Shown one piece after another: positions 1 to 8,572 of a stretch of DNA of 64,000 bases. The number at the start of each line of letters is the position of its first letter. Positions within the stretch are counted from its first letter, which is position 1. Both the position numbers and the translations under genes were made by a program. The stretch comes from Thiosulfativibrio zosterae (GTDB taxonomy: Bacteria > Pseudomonadota > Gammaproteobacteria > Thiomicrospirales > Thiomicrospiraceae). A model generated the notes under the pieces. It was given only the letters and a program-made list of their open reading frames with translations. It was not told the DNA's origin and did not search any database. The stretch lies in NCBI RefSeq assembly GCF_011398155.1, contig NZ_AP021888.1:1037501-1101500 (forward strand), read 5' to 3'.

Positions 1-204
1 AGTGACGAAGGCTTTCAACAAGCGCTGGTTGAGCAAATTGAAGATTTGCCTGAAAAAGAAAAATTGGTGATGGCTCTTTATTACGATGAAGAGTTAAACC
101 TAAAAGAAATAGGCGAGATTTTAGAAGTGAGTGAATCTCGCGTGAGCCAAATTCATAGCCAAGCCATTAAACGCTTAAAGTCGCGTTTAAAAAACTGGAT
201 ATAA
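1..204 (+). CDS. fliA: RNA polymerase sigma-28 factor FliA, C-terminal end (partial)
   Basis: The open frame runs in from the left edge and stops at 202-204; only the last 67 residues are visible. They match the sigma-70 region 4 of flagellar sigma factors: a stretch with LPEKEKLV and LYYDEELN, then the helix-turn-helix ILEVSESRVSQIHSQAIKRL. FliA directs RNA polymerase to late flagellar and chemotaxis promoters. The cheY gene begins 35 bp downstream on the same strand, the usual fliA-cheYZA arrangement of gammaproteobacteria. The start lies outside the window. Confidence 0.9.
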   Translation, partial: SDEGFQQALVEQIEDLPEKEKLVMALYYDEELNLKEIGEILEVSESRVSQIHSQAIKRLKSRLKNWI

Positions 205-239
205 CCCATTTATAAAATGCATGAAGAGAGAGAATAAAA

Positions 240-656
240 ATGCAAATTGATAGAAATATGAACATCTTAGTGGTGGATGACTTTTCAACAATGCGCCGAA
301 TTGTTAAGAATTTGTTGAAAGAGCTTGGGTTTAGCAAGTTTGATGAAGCGGATGATGGTGCCACGGCATGGCCAATGGTTCAAAGTGGTAAGTATGACTT
401 TATTGTCAGTGACTGGAATATGCCGCAAATGACAGGGTTAGACTTATTAAAAAATGTGCGCAAGTCGCCAGAATTGAAAGACACACCCTTTTTATTGATT
501 ACGGCAGAAGCCAAACGCAGCCAAATTTTAGAAGCGGCTGAGGCTGGGGTTGATGGCTATATTGTTAAGCCTTTTACCGCTGCAACTTTGAATGCCAAAA
601 TCCAAAAAATATTTGAGCGTGTAGCGGAAAGAGAAGCGGCAAAAGTTAAAAAATAA
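240..656 (+). CDS. cheY: Chemotaxis response regulator CheY
   Basis: A single receiver domain of 138 residues. The acidic pair D13/D14, phospho-acceptor D58 (in SDWNMP), T88 (LLITAEA) and K110 (YIVKP) are all in place. The FSTMRRIVKNLLKELGF segment is nearly identical to that of enterobacterial CheY. CheA phosphorylates it and CheY-P binds the flagellar motor switch. It sits between fliA and cheZ, with a strong hairpin terminator after it at 683-720, so part of the transcript probably ends there. The start ATG at 240 follows a purine-rich GAGAGA; an ATG at 258 is the alternative. Confidence 0.95.
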   Translation: MQIDRNMNILVVDDFSTMRRIVKNLLKELGFSKFDEADDGATAWPMVQSGKYDFIVSDWNMPQMTGLDLLKNVRKSPELKDTPFLLITAEAKRSQILEAAEAGVDGYIVKPFTAATLNAKIQKIFERVAEREAAKVKK

Positions 657-682
657 GTCGCCCAGTATCGATACCCCACCCC

Positions 683-720
683 AAAAGCTCCATTATTGAT
701 TCAATAAGGGGCTTTTTTTT
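683..720 (+). terminator. Rho-independent terminator after cheY
   Basis: AAAAGCTCC pairs with GGGGCTTTT, with an inner TTATTG/AATAA extension, followed by a run of eight T. It lies between cheY and cheZ and may set different expression levels for the two. Confidence 0.8.
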
Positions 721-748
721 TGTTGATTGAATAGTGAGACCAGAAACT

Positions 749-1405
749 ATGAAGAATATCCCAATTGAAGCTGTCGAAGAACTGCTCAGTGCTTTAAAGT
801 CCGGTGATGAGCAAACTGCTCGTATTTTGTTTGATGAATTAACGCAGTTAAATCAATCAGATGTGGTTCATCAAGTTGAAGAGATTGCCATCAATCTTCA
901 TAACACGCTCGATAGCTTTGACGAGGATGCTGAATTATTAATGGCAACCAAACATGATTTGCCGGATGTTTCAGAAAGACTCCACTATGTCATGCAAACC
1001 ACTGAAGAAGCCAGTAATAAAACCTTAGGTGCTGCTGAAAATACCCTTGCAATTTTGGATAATTTGGCCGAAAAGTTAGCCCATGATTCGCAAGCGCAAG
1101 CGTTATTAGAGCAAGCGCAAAATCAACTCACTGAAATTATGATGTCACAATCTTTTCAAGACCTGACAGGCCAAGTGCTCAATAGAGTGATGATGTTGGT
1201 GGGTTCTTTAGAGCAATCTTTGATGGATCTTATCGAAAAATCCGGTATCGATTACGCCAAAATTCCAGCACGCTCGCAAACAGATGCTGACAAAAAATCT
1301 GCAGAAATGCAGGGGATTGGACCGAATGTGACCCAAGCCTCGCAAAAGGATATTGCCAGTTCACAAGATGAAGTGGATGACTTACTCGGTGATTTAGGCA
1401 TTTAG
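749..1405 (+). CDS. cheZ: CheY-P phosphatase CheZ
   Basis: 218 residues if started at ATG 749; a GTG at 734 in frame has no ribosome site and is less likely. CheZ removes the phosphate from CheY-P. The catalytic helix has FQDLTGQ with D138 and Q142, equivalent to the D143/Q147 pair known in Escherichia coli. The C-terminal CheY-binding peptide DEVDDLLGDLGI closes the protein. The body is a long predicted helical hairpin. It lies directly between cheY and cheA, as in other polar-flagellated gammaproteobacteria. Confidence 0.92.
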   Translation: MKNIPIEAVEELLSALKSGDEQTARILFDELTQLNQSDVVHQVEEIAINLHNTLDSFDEDAELLMATKHDLPDVSERLHYVMQTTEEASNKTLGAAENTLAILDNLAEKLAHDSQAQALLEQAQNQLTEIMMSQSFQDLTGQVLNRVMMLVGSLEQSLMDLIEKSGIDYAKIPARSQTDADKKSAEMQGIGPNVTQASQKDIASSQDEVDDLLGDLGI

Positions 1406-1568
1406 TTTTCAATAATGAAGCGGTAAAGGCATTTTTAATCCTAGCTTCGCTGTCAAAATGGTTTGATTCTTATGAGTGGCATATTCATTGCTTAAATCAG
1501 TTTAATTAAAAAACAACTGAAAATTGCCAGTAATTTGGCATCGCATGAATTTTAAGAGGGCGAAGACA

Positions 1569-3731
1569 GTGGATGAAGAAATATTACAGGACTTTTTAGT
1601 CGAAGCCACCGAACTGGTTGAAACCTTAGGCGAACAGCTGGTTGACCTAGAACAGTCACCCACCGATAAAGAGTTACTTAACGCAGTATTTCGTGGTTTT
1701 CACACCATTAAGGGTGGGGCAGGGTTTTTAGGTGTGACACCTTTAATTGAAGTGTGTCACCGTGCTGAAAATGTTTTCGACAAAATTCGTAATGGCGATG
1801 TGGATTATGATGCCGGTGCTGCCGACATTATCTTGCGTGCCTTTGATGTGATCAGTGATTTTATTGGTCAACTCAATGATGGCGCTCGTGAACTAGAAGA
1901 TGCCGATGCTGGGTTATTGGCAGAACTCGACGCTTTAACAAAAGGCCAAATCTTAGGTGCTGTGGTAGACGCAGAGATAGTGGAAGAAGATTTCTCTGAA
2001 GTTGAAGTTGAGTCTGAAGTTGCTGAACCTTCATCACCCAAATTAGCCTTGCCAGACGGTGTTGATCCAGATGGTGATATTACCGATGACGAATTTGAAG
2101 CCTTGTTAAATCAAAGAGATACCCTAGATGAAGCGCCTGAGCCCAAAGCCGGATTAGCTTTGCCTGAAGGCGTTGATCCTGACGGCGATATCACGGATGA
2201 TGAATTTGAAGCTTTATTAAACCAACGCGATTCTATGGAAACGGACAGTAAACCCGCTAAAGCTGGATTAAGTTTACCTGCAGGGGTTGATCCCGATGGT
2301 GACATCACCGATGATGAATTTGAAGCCTTGCTGAATATGCGTGATTTGATGGATGATGATGGCGAAGCGGCTGCGCCCGTAGCAGCCCCTGCGGCAAAAC
2401 CCGCAGCTAAGTCAGCACCCGTGTCGTCCGCTAAGCCAGCGCCTAAGCCAGCCGTGGCAGCAAAACCTGCGCCAGCTCCCGCGCCTAAAGCACCTCCCAA
2501 ACCGGCTTCTAAGCCATCTGCACCGGATGGTGACGACGATGAAAATAAAATGTCGGCTAAAAATGCCACGGAATCAACCGTTCGTGTCGATACGCGTCGT
2601 TTAGATGAAATCATGAATTTAGTGGGTGAGTTGGTTTTGGTTCGCAACCGCTTGTTAACGCTTAGAAGCAGTCACAGCGGGGATGAGGCCTTGTCAAATG
2701 CCGTGGGCAATCTTGACCATGTCACCACAGACCTGCAAGCCTCTGTCATGAAAACCCGTATGCAACCGGTTAAAAAGGTGTTTGGTCGTTTCCCTCGAGT
2801 GGTGCGTGATTTGGCGCGTAAACTGGGCAAAGAAATCGAATTAGAATTGCGTGGTGAAGAAACGGATTTAGATAAAAACTTGGTTGAAGCCCTAGCCGAT
2901 CCTTTGGTGCATTTGGTGCGTAACTCGGTGGATCATGGGGTTGAAATGCCAGATGTAAGAGCAGCAGCTGGCAAACCGCGTCAAGGCACGGTCATTTTAG
3001 CCGCTGAGCAAGAAGGTGATCATATTCTGTTGTCGATTACCGATGATGGCAAAGGTATGGATCCTGATATGTTGCGCCGCAAAGCGGTTGAAAAAGGCAT
3101 GATGGACGAAATGACTGCCAGTCAGTTAGATGACAGCGCTGCTTTCCAACTCATTATGGCGGCGGGTTTTTCAACCGCTGAAGTCATCAGTGATATTTCT
3201 GGTCGTGGTGTGGGGATGGATGTGGTGAAAACCATGATTACCAAACTCAACGGCAGTATTGACATTAAGTCAGTGGTTGGCGAAGGCACGCAAATCCGTA
3301 TTAAAGTACCATTAACCCTAGCTATTTTACCGACCTTAATGGTGTCGTTTGGCGAAGACAGTTATGCGATTCCTCTTACCAGTGTGCAAGAAATTTTTGA
3401 CTTTAAAGAAGAGCAAATCAATACGATTGACGGGATGAAAATGGTGCGACTACGCGAAAAGAGTATTCCGTTATTTTTCCTCACCGAATGGTTAGCGCCA
3501 GATACCATCAAAGAAAATTATAAAGGTGACAAGGTGATTATTGTGTCCATCGGTAATCAGCGTGTCGGTTTGGTGGTTGATCAGGTCAATGGCCAAGAAG
3601 AAGTGGTCATCAAGCCGCTGGGGGTCATGATGAAGCACATTGATGGCTATGCCGGTGCCACCATTACGGGTAACGGAAGCATTGCCCTAATTTTAGATTT
3701 GCCTGGAGTGGTTGAGCGTTTTGCGCTCTAA
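1569..3731 (+). CDS. cheA: Chemotaxis histidine kinase CheA with three internal acidic repeats
   Basis: About 720 residues from a GTG at 1569, which has AGAGGG upstream and puts the usual VDEEILQDFLVEA at the N-terminus; an ATG at 1545 and a TTG at 1524 are alternatives. P1 carries the phosphorylated histidine H45 in FRGFHTIKGG. Between P1 and the kinase core lie three copies of an acidic module (residues about 159-257), then an Ala/Pro/Lys linker to about residue 325. The dimerisation and ATPase domains follow, with N box HLVRNSVDHG, G1 DDGKGMD and G2 GRGVGMDVV, and a C-terminal CheW-like domain. A standard CheY-binding P2 domain is not recognisable; the repeats occupy its place. CheA phosphorylates CheY. 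The gene is followed 20 bp later by cheW. Confidence 0.93.
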   Translation: MDEEILQDFLVEATELVETLGEQLVDLEQSPTDKELLNAVFRGFHTIKGGAGFLGVTPLIEVCHRAENVFDKIRNGDVDYDAGAADIILRAFDVISDFIGQLNDGARELEDADAGLLAELDALTKGQILGAVVDAEIVEEDFSEVEVESEVAEPSSPKLALPDGVDPDGDITDDEFEALLNQRDTLDEAPEPKAGLALPEGVDPDGDITDDEFEALLNQRDSMETDSKPAKAGLSLPAGVDPDGDITDDEFEALLNMRDLMDDDGEAAAPVAAPAAKPAAKSAPVSSAKPAPKPAVAAKPAPAPAPKAPPKPASKPSAPDGDDDENKMSAKNATESTVRVDTRRLDEIMNLVGELVLVRNRLLTLRSSHSGDEALSNAVGNLDHVTTDLQASVMKTRMQPVKKVFGRFPRVVRDLARKLGKEIELELRGEETDLDKNLVEALADPLVHLVRNSVDHGVEMPDVRAAAGKPRQGTVILAAEQEGDHILLSITDDGKGMDPDMLRRKAVEKGMMDEMTASQLDDSAAFQLIMAAGFSTAEVISDISGRGVGMDVVKTMITKLNGSIDIKSVVGEGTQIRIKVPLTLAILPTLMVSFGEDSYAIPLTSVQEIFDFKEEQINTIDGMKMVRLREKSIPLFFLTEWLAPDTIKENYKGDKVIIVSIGNQRVGLVVDQVNGQEEVVIKPLGVMMKHIDGYAGATITGNGSIALILDLPGVVERFAL
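2043..2343 (+). repeat. Three tandem copies of a DGDITDDEFEALLN module inside cheA
   Basis: Three copies begin at 2043, 2154 and 2268, a period of about 37 codons. Each encodes LxLPxGVDPDGD followed by ITDDEFEALLN. Spacer residues differ and synonymous positions have diverged, so the protein motif, not the DNA, is conserved. Confidence 0.9.
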
Positions 3732-3751
3732 AGAAAACGCAAGGAACCTAT

Positions 3752-4258
3752 ATGAAAACTCGAGCCTTAACCAACTACGATTTGTCGCCAGACTCTGCTT
3801 TATTGGCGATAGAGGAACAAGAAAAATACTCAGGTCCTAGTATTCGCTGTGTTTTATTTCAACTGGACTCTGAAATTTACGGTATCCATGTTAAAAAAAT
3901 TCGTGAAGTTTTACGCGTTGGCACAATTCGCCGTGTTGAAGGATCTGCTCGCAATGTGTTAGGTGTTATTAATGTGCGTGGCGTTATCGTCACCGTGGTG
4001 GATACTCGCATTACTTATGGCATGTGTCCTAAACCTGTTGATGACTTATCACGAATTATCATCGTTGAGTTAGATGAAGAAAATATTGTTGGCATGATGG
4101 TCGATTGTGTTCATGAAGTAAAAGACATTCCTGAAAAACAATTTGAACCCTTGTCCAGTACCAAAGAAGATGCATCGCGTTATATTCAAGGCATTGCCCA
4201 CTTCCAGAAAAAGGTCATTATTTTAATTGATGTGGATACCATGTTTGGTCGTCGCTAG
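3752..4258 (+). CDS. cheW: Chemotaxis coupling protein CheW
   Basis: 168 residues with one CheW (SH3-like) domain from about residue 30: VLFQLDSEIYGIHVKKIREV, then VLGVINVRGVIVTVVDTR, typical of CheW scaffolds that link receptors to CheA. The N-terminal 30 residues are an extra tail. It starts 20 bp after cheA and ends the cluster before a strong terminator. No cheB or cheR is present here. Confidence 0.9.
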   Translation: MKTRALTNYDLSPDSALLAIEEQEKYSGPSIRCVLFQLDSEIYGIHVKKIREVLRVGTIRRVEGSARNVLGVINVRGVIVTVVDTRITYGMCPKPVDDLSRIIIVELDEENIVGMMVDCVHEVKDIPEKQFEPLSSTKEDASRYIQGIAHFQKKVIILIDVDTMFGRR

Positions 4259-4294
4259 ACCCCAGTAACAGACTTTAAAGCGCCTTTAAAAACT

Positions 4295-4345
4295 AAAAAA
4301 GCCCCCAGTTTTAACCAGGCCTGGTTGAAATTGGGGGCTTTTTGC
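4295..4345 (+). terminator. Terminator of the chemotaxis operon, containing the ACCAGGCCTGGT palindrome
   Basis: GCCCCCA at 4301-4307 pairs with TGGGGGC at 4332-4338, followed by a T-run. The inner part of the stem is the dispersed palindrome AACCAGGCCTGGTT (4313-4326). Confidence 0.85.
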
Positions 4346-4417
4346 TTTTAAAAATGAGTTGATTCTATTAAAAAATCCTATAATGAGCGGCTAACGATTT
4401 GAGAAAGGAAATAAACA

Positions 4418-4984
4418 ATGCCCAAGGCGAATGAACTTAAAAAGGGAATGGTGGTTGAAGTCAATAATGAGCCACATATTGTGCGCACCACTCATTGTGC
4501 CAACCCGTCTGCTCGTGGAGCCGCCACACTTTATAAAATTCGTTTTAACAGTGTCAAAACGGGTCAGAAAGTTGATATTTCTTACAAGGGCGATGACTTT
4601 TTAAAACCCTTAGATTGTCAGCGTATTCCTGTGCAGTTTTCTTACAAAGATGGCGAAAACTATGTGTTTATGAACTTGGAAGACTACACTCAATATTCAT
4701 TAACGCCAGACGAATTAGAAGGTCAGTTAGAATATATCACCGAAAGCCTAACCGGCATGGATGCCATGGTTTTGGATGAAAAAGTTATCTGTATCGAAAT
4801 CCCAGTGACCATTACCCTAGAAGTGGTCGATACCGCACCTGGTATGAAAAATGCCTCTGCCAATAGCCGCACCAAACCAGCGACTTTAACCACGGGCTTA
4901 GAAGTGCAAGTGCCTGAATATATTGAACCCGGTGAAAAAATTAAAGTGAACTCTGAAACCGGCAAGTTCATCTCACGGGCTTAA
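4418..4984 (+). CDS. efpL: Elongation factor P-like protein EfpL (YeiP)
   Basis: 188 residues with the three beta-barrel domains of the EF-P family. It begins PKANELKKGMVV and carries ARGAATLYK at the tip of domain I. The tip residue is R33, as in the unmodified EfpL/YeiP branch, rather than the lysine of modified EF-P. The C-terminus has TAPGMKNASANSRTKPATL and VPEYIEPGEKI, also typical of YeiP. The protein relieves ribosome stalling at difficult peptide motifs. A TATAAT at 4379-4384 sits upstream as a likely -10, although the best -35 (TTGATT, 4359) is only 14 bp away. Confidence 0.88.
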   Translation: MPKANELKKGMVVEVNNEPHIVRTTHCANPSARGAATLYKIRFNSVKTGQKVDISYKGDDFLKPLDCQRIPVQFSYKDGENYVFMNLEDYTQYSLTPDELEGQLEYITESLTGMDAMVLDEKVICIEIPVTITLEVVDTAPGMKNASANSRTKPATLTTGLEVQVPEYIEPGEKIKVNSETGKFISRA

Positions 4985-4988
4985 TGTC

Positions 4989-6212
4989 ATGCAGCGCTTA
5001 GCCGCTTGGAGCCTTTTATTAAGCGTCAGTTTTGCCAATGTGTGGGCCGCAGACCTGTCTTTTTTAGAAGAACGGTTTACCGCCTCTGACCAAACTGGAC
5101 TGTTGCTAACGGCTGCCAATGGGCAAGTGCTCGCGGCTAAAGATGCCCAACAACTTCGCACCCCAGCGTCGACCACCAAATTGCTCACCGCTTATTTGGC
5201 GTTGCAACATTGGGGTGCCGATTATCGTTTTCAAACCCGGTTTTATCTTCATCAGTTACCCAATCAAACGACTTATTTGGTGGTGCAAGGATTTGGCGAT
5301 CCTTTTTTAACCTCCGAAGAATTGCAAACGGTGGCCAAGTCATTAGCACAGCGTTTGCAAACCCTGCAATTATCACAATTGGCGGGCATTCAACTCGACA
5401 CAAGTTATTATGTGGCTAACCCAAGCCTGCCAGGCACGTTTAAATCGCAAAACCCTTACGATGCCATACCTTCGGCGATTACCGCCAATTTTAACACCGT
5501 GAATGTGATTAAAAATCAAGGACAAGTGCGTTCGGCTGAAGCGCAAACCCCTTTAACACTCACGGCACTAGCGCTCGCTCAAGCCTTAGACAGTTCCCCC
5601 AAAGCTCAAAGAATGAACAGTGGCGAACTGCGTGAAACCGGCGAGCAAAATTTTGCAGAACTCTTGGCGATTTTTTTAGCACAACAGGGGATTGCCGTTG
5701 GCAAGGAGGTGGTTTGGCAAAAGGTTGATGCGTTAGATACCTTAATGGTTACCCATCACAATAGCAAAACCCTGGCTGAAATGATTGCACCGATGATGCG
5801 ATATTCGACTAACTTTATTGCCAATCAGTTGGCGTTGAACCTAAGTGCCGAGGCGTTTGGCCCACCGGCATCACCTGAAAAAGTGGCGAAGTTTTACCAG
5901 CAACAATTGCAAGCCTTAGGTTGGCAAGAGGCGTTGATTGAAGATGGCGCTGGTTTGTCGGCCAATAATCGGTTAAGCCCTCAGCAACTGGTTGAATTAC
6001 TAGGGTTATTTGAACCCTATCGTGACTTATTACCAGAAATAGAACCGCGCATCTTTGCCAAGTCGGGCAGTTTAATTGGTGTGAGCACCTTGGCAGGTTA
6101 CATTCAAAAAGACCAAGATTATTGGCCGTTTGCGCTGATGATGAATGAAAAAATGCCTTATCATTATCGCAATTTAGTGGCTAAACAATTACGCGATTCG
6201 CTGAATCCTTAG
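4989..6212 (+). CDS. dacB: D-alanyl-D-alanine carboxypeptidase/endopeptidase, PBP4 family
   Basis: 407 residues with an N-terminal signal peptide cut near residue 21 (NVWA-AD). The penicillin-binding motifs are present: S61-TTK (SxxK), YSTN (SxN) and KSGS (KTG-like). The large insert between SxxK and SxN fits the S13 family (DacB/PBP4), which trims or cuts peptidoglycan cross-links in the periplasm. It starts 4 bp after efpL and is probably co-transcribed with it. Its 3' end overlaps the convergent glycosyltransferase by 4 bp. Confidence 0.88.
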   Translation: MQRLAAWSLLLSVSFANVWAADLSFLEERFTASDQTGLLLTAANGQVLAAKDAQQLRTPASTTKLLTAYLALQHWGADYRFQTRFYLHQLPNQTTYLVVQGFGDPFLTSEELQTVAKSLAQRLQTLQLSQLAGIQLDTSYYVANPSLPGTFKSQNPYDAIPSAITANFNTVNVIKNQGQVRSAEAQTPLTLTALALAQALDSSPKAQRMNSGELRETGEQNFAELLAIFLAQQGIAVGKEVVWQKVDALDTLMVTHHNSKTLAEMIAPMMRYSTNFIANQLALNLSAEAFGPPASPEKVAKFYQQQLQALGWQEALIEDGAGLSANNRLSPQQLVELLGLFEPYRDLLPEIEPRIFAKSGSLIGVSTLAGYIQKDQDYWPFALMMNEKMPYHYRNLVAKQLRDSLNP

Positions 6213-7534
6213 GGGTCTGTGTTAGGGGTTTGGGCTGGAGGTAATTTGTTTTTAGCTTCAATCCATTGCGCCATGTATTGCGTGCTTTTGTGCAAATGAT
6301 GTCTGAGCATTTTGCCGGTAAAATTGCGTTTTCTTTCTTCGGTGAGGTGATTCTGCAAGACTTGAATGCGTTCAAAGAGTGCTTGTTCGTAAAACGATTT
6401 TTTTGCAAATTGCGCCTCAAATAAAGCATCGCCTTTAAGTTGTGCAGCTTGCCAAATCTCAGGGTTTTGATACAGCGCAATGGCTTGTTCCACAAAAGCG
6501 TCAAGGCTATCGACCACAGCACCATTCCATTCTTCAATCGACTGACACATACTTTCTGCACCCAAAGGGGTGGTCACCGAGGGCGTGCCACACAGCATGG
6601 CTTCGGCCAGTTTGCCTTTAATGCCAGCGCCAAAACGAAGCGGGGCGAGCATCACTTTTGCCGATTTAACCACCGTTAAGGCATCATCCGCCCAACCTTT
6701 GACATAAAAACCTTGTTTGGCATTATGCAGTTCGGTGGCTTTTTTGGGGGGATAAGCACCATAAATATGCAGTTCTGCGTTTGGCAATGCCTGACGAATT
6801 TGCGGCCAAATGTGTTTAAGGGTGAGTACCGCATCCCAATTAGGCGCATGGCGAAAATTGCCGATACAAATAAAGTGCTGACGGTTTTCAAATGAGGGTT
6901 TGCTGTTTGGGGAGGCGTCGGGGTAAATAAACGGTAAGGTAAACAGCAGTTGAGGGGCTAGATTAAATGCCGTTTGTAACAAGTTGGTTTCAAAGGCTGA
7001 AATCATTAGGGTTAAATCACAGCGCAAAATGGCCGAGATTTCTCGAATGGCCAAATCACTGCCAGACATTTTGTTAAACAGGGTCATACTATCTTGGCAC
7101 AAAGCCGGTTGTAAATGATGACCCAGCGCGTCTTCTTTAACAGCATCTTTTAACATTTGCTGACGCACTTCTCGCAGACTGTGCAAATCTTCAGTATTGA
7201 GAATACGCAAGGCGTTGGGGCAATGTTTTTCAACCCGCCAACCAAACTGTTCTTCCATCATAAAGCGGTCAAAAATGACCAGGCCTGGTTGAAATTGCCT
7301 TAAAAAGTCGTCAAAACTGCTGTCGTTAAGCAGAATTTCTTGTTGTTGTATGCCCAGTGAATGTAAATCAAATTGATGTTCGCCAGGTTTGGCGGGGCTG
7401 GCAAAACATATTTCACAGGCTTGGGCTTGCAAGCTGTGTATCAGTTGCATCATGCGTGTGCCGGCCGCCGATGAATTGGGTTCTGGCCATACATATCCAA
7501 TGATTAAAACTTTTTCTGCTAGCAAAGTGGTCAT
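6209..7534 (-). CDS. Glycosyltransferase, GT4-like
   Basis: 441 residues from ATG at 7534; the in-frame TTG at 7546 is less likely. The C-terminal Rossmann domain shows the GT-B donor-site pattern PLRFGAGIKGKLAEAMLCGTP followed by GAESM. The N-terminal part starts with VLIIGYVWPEPNSSAAGTR, as in GT4-type acceptor domains. Sugar donor and acceptor cannot be told from sequence; cell-surface polysaccharide or protein glycosylation are the usual roles. A TATAAT on the minus strand lies at 7561-7566, close upstream. The copy of ACCAGGCCTGGT at 7278-7289 falls inside the coding sequence (encoding QPGLV). Confidence 0.8.
   Translation of the reverse strand: MTTLLAEKVLIIGYVWPEPNSSAAGTRMMQLIHSLQAQACEICFASPAKPGEHQFDLHSLGIQQQEILLNDSSFDDFLRQFQPGLVIFDRFMMEEQFGWRVEKHCPNALRILNTEDLHSLREVRQQMLKDAVKEDALGHHLQPALCQDSMTLFNKMSGSDLAIREISAILRCDLTLMISAFETNLLQTAFNLAPQLLFTLPFIYPDASPNSKPSFENRQHFICIGNFRHAPNWDAVLTLKHIWPQIRQALPNAELHIYGAYPPKKATELHNAKQGFYVKGWADDALTVVKSAKVMLAPLRFGAGIKGKLAEAMLCGTPSVTTPLGAESMCQSIEEWNGAVVDSLDAFVEQAIALYQNPEIWQAAQLKGDALFEAQFAKKSFYEQALFERIQVLQNHLTEERKRNFTGKMLRHHLHKSTQYMAQWIEAKNKLPPAQTPNTDP
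7278..7289. repeat. ACCAGGCCTGGT dispersed palindrome (inside glycosyltransferase gene)
   Basis: Exact 12-bp copy with the flanks AAAAATG and TGAAATT typical of the other copies, although it lies within a coding sequence. Confidence 0.9.
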
Positions 7535-7593
7535 AGTGCGACTCAATCAATTAAAGTCGCATTATAGTGGGGGCGCGCTTTAAAATCGATAGC

Positions 7594-8445
7594 TTATACA
7601 CAAGCCTTAAGTGCGTCATCAATTTGCGGATAGGTAAACTCAAACCCAGCGTCCAACAAACGCTGCGGGACGATGGCAGAAGAATGGGTAAGCACTTGAG
7701 CGCCTTCGCCAAACATCAGTTTCAGTTGCCATTCGGGCAAGGGTAACCAAAAGGGGCGATGCAATGCTTTGGCCAAGCTGGCACCAAACACCGCATTGCT
7801 GACTGGATTGGGCGCGGTGACATTGATGGGTCCTTCAAGTTCAGGGTGTTCAATGGCAAAGCTCATGATGCGCGCTAGGTCTTCTAGGTGAATCCAGCTA
7901 AAGCATTGTTGTCCACCCGCCACTGGTCCGCCTAAGCCCATTTTAAAGGGCGGTAACATTTTGGCTAAAGCGCCGCCATTTTTTCCCAGCACCACGCCAA
8001 ATCTTAAAATCAACGGTTTGGGCAGCAGTTTTAGACTGGCTTCCTCCCAGGCCTTGCCCAATTGTCCTAAAACGCCCTCACCTATCTCTGTACAGGTTTC
8101 ATCAATTAAGTTTGTACAGCTATTTTGCGGGTAAATGCCAATCGCTGAGGCACTGAAAATTCTGGCAGGTGGTTGCTTGCATTGGCTTAAGGCTTGCGCC
8201 AAGCGCGCGTTGGTGTTTAAACGACTGTCCCACAAGGCTTGTTTGTGTTGTTTGCTCCAGCGTTCGCCCACATTAGCGCCCGCCAGCATAATCACTAGGT
8301 CTTGCCCGTTGAGAGTGCTCGTTAGGTCAAAGTCTGGCGCAAAGGCTTGGCGCCCCAAGGCTTTGACTTGATGGAATTGTTGACTAAAATAGTTGGTTAA
8401 ATAGTGCCCTATAAAGCCGGTGCCACCCAAAATGCAGATTTTCAT
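7594..8445 (-). CDS. TIGR01777-type NAD(P)-dependent epimerase (YfcH-like)
   Basis: 283 residues of the extended SDR fold: NAD(P) motif GGTGFIG at residues 7-13, VIMLAGANVG and RWSKQHKQALWDSR. The SASAIGIYP segment and the DUF1731-like C-terminal end (ALHRPFWLPLPEWQLKLMFGEGA) place it in the TIGR01777 family, of unknown substrate. It is divergently transcribed from the split photolyase operon across a 127-bp region holding LitR-like boxes. Family members are often found in light-induced gene sets, so shared control is plausible but inferred. Confidence 0.85.
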   Translation of the reverse strand: MKICILGGTGFIGHYLTNYFSQQFHQVKALGRQAFAPDFDLTSTLNGQDLVIMLAGANVGERWSKQHKQALWDSRLNTNARLAQALSQCKQPPARIFSASAIGIYPQNSCTNLIDETCTEIGEGVLGQLGKAWEEASLKLLPKPLILRFGVVLGKNGGALAKMLPPFKMGLGGPVAGGQQCFSWIHLEDLARIMSFAIEHPELEGPINVTAPNPVSNAVFGASLAKALHRPFWLPLPEWQLKLMFGEGAQVLTHSSAIVPQRLLDAGFEFTYPQIDDALKACV

Positions 8446-8467
8446 GAGGATTCCTTTGGTTAGTTCC

Positions 8468-8506
8468 TGTACATTAATTATACATAGATAGTTAAATTTG
8501 TATAAC
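8468..8506 (+). promoter_or_regulatory. Candidate light-regulated promoter of the split photolyase operon
   Basis: TGTACA (8468-8473) and TATACA (8479-8484) stand 11 bp apart as direct repeats. TATACA can serve as -35, with TATAAC (8501-8506) 16 bp further as -10. A further inverted box TGTATA overlaps at 8499-8504. The same paired-box pattern occurs near 21581, 14053 and 13376. The region also serves as upstream DNA for the divergent epimerase gene. Confidence 0.6.
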
Positions 8507-8572
8507 TATTGCTTCATTTTAATTTACAATAGTGTTAAACCAACATTCCAAAGGTGTTAATTAGGAGGTTTT

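Noticed and set aside
2111-2647. 178-codon minus-strand frame opposite cheA
   Set aside because: Ala/Ser/Gly-rich mirror of the acidic repeats and Ala/Pro linker of CheA; no ribosome site, no recognisable family.
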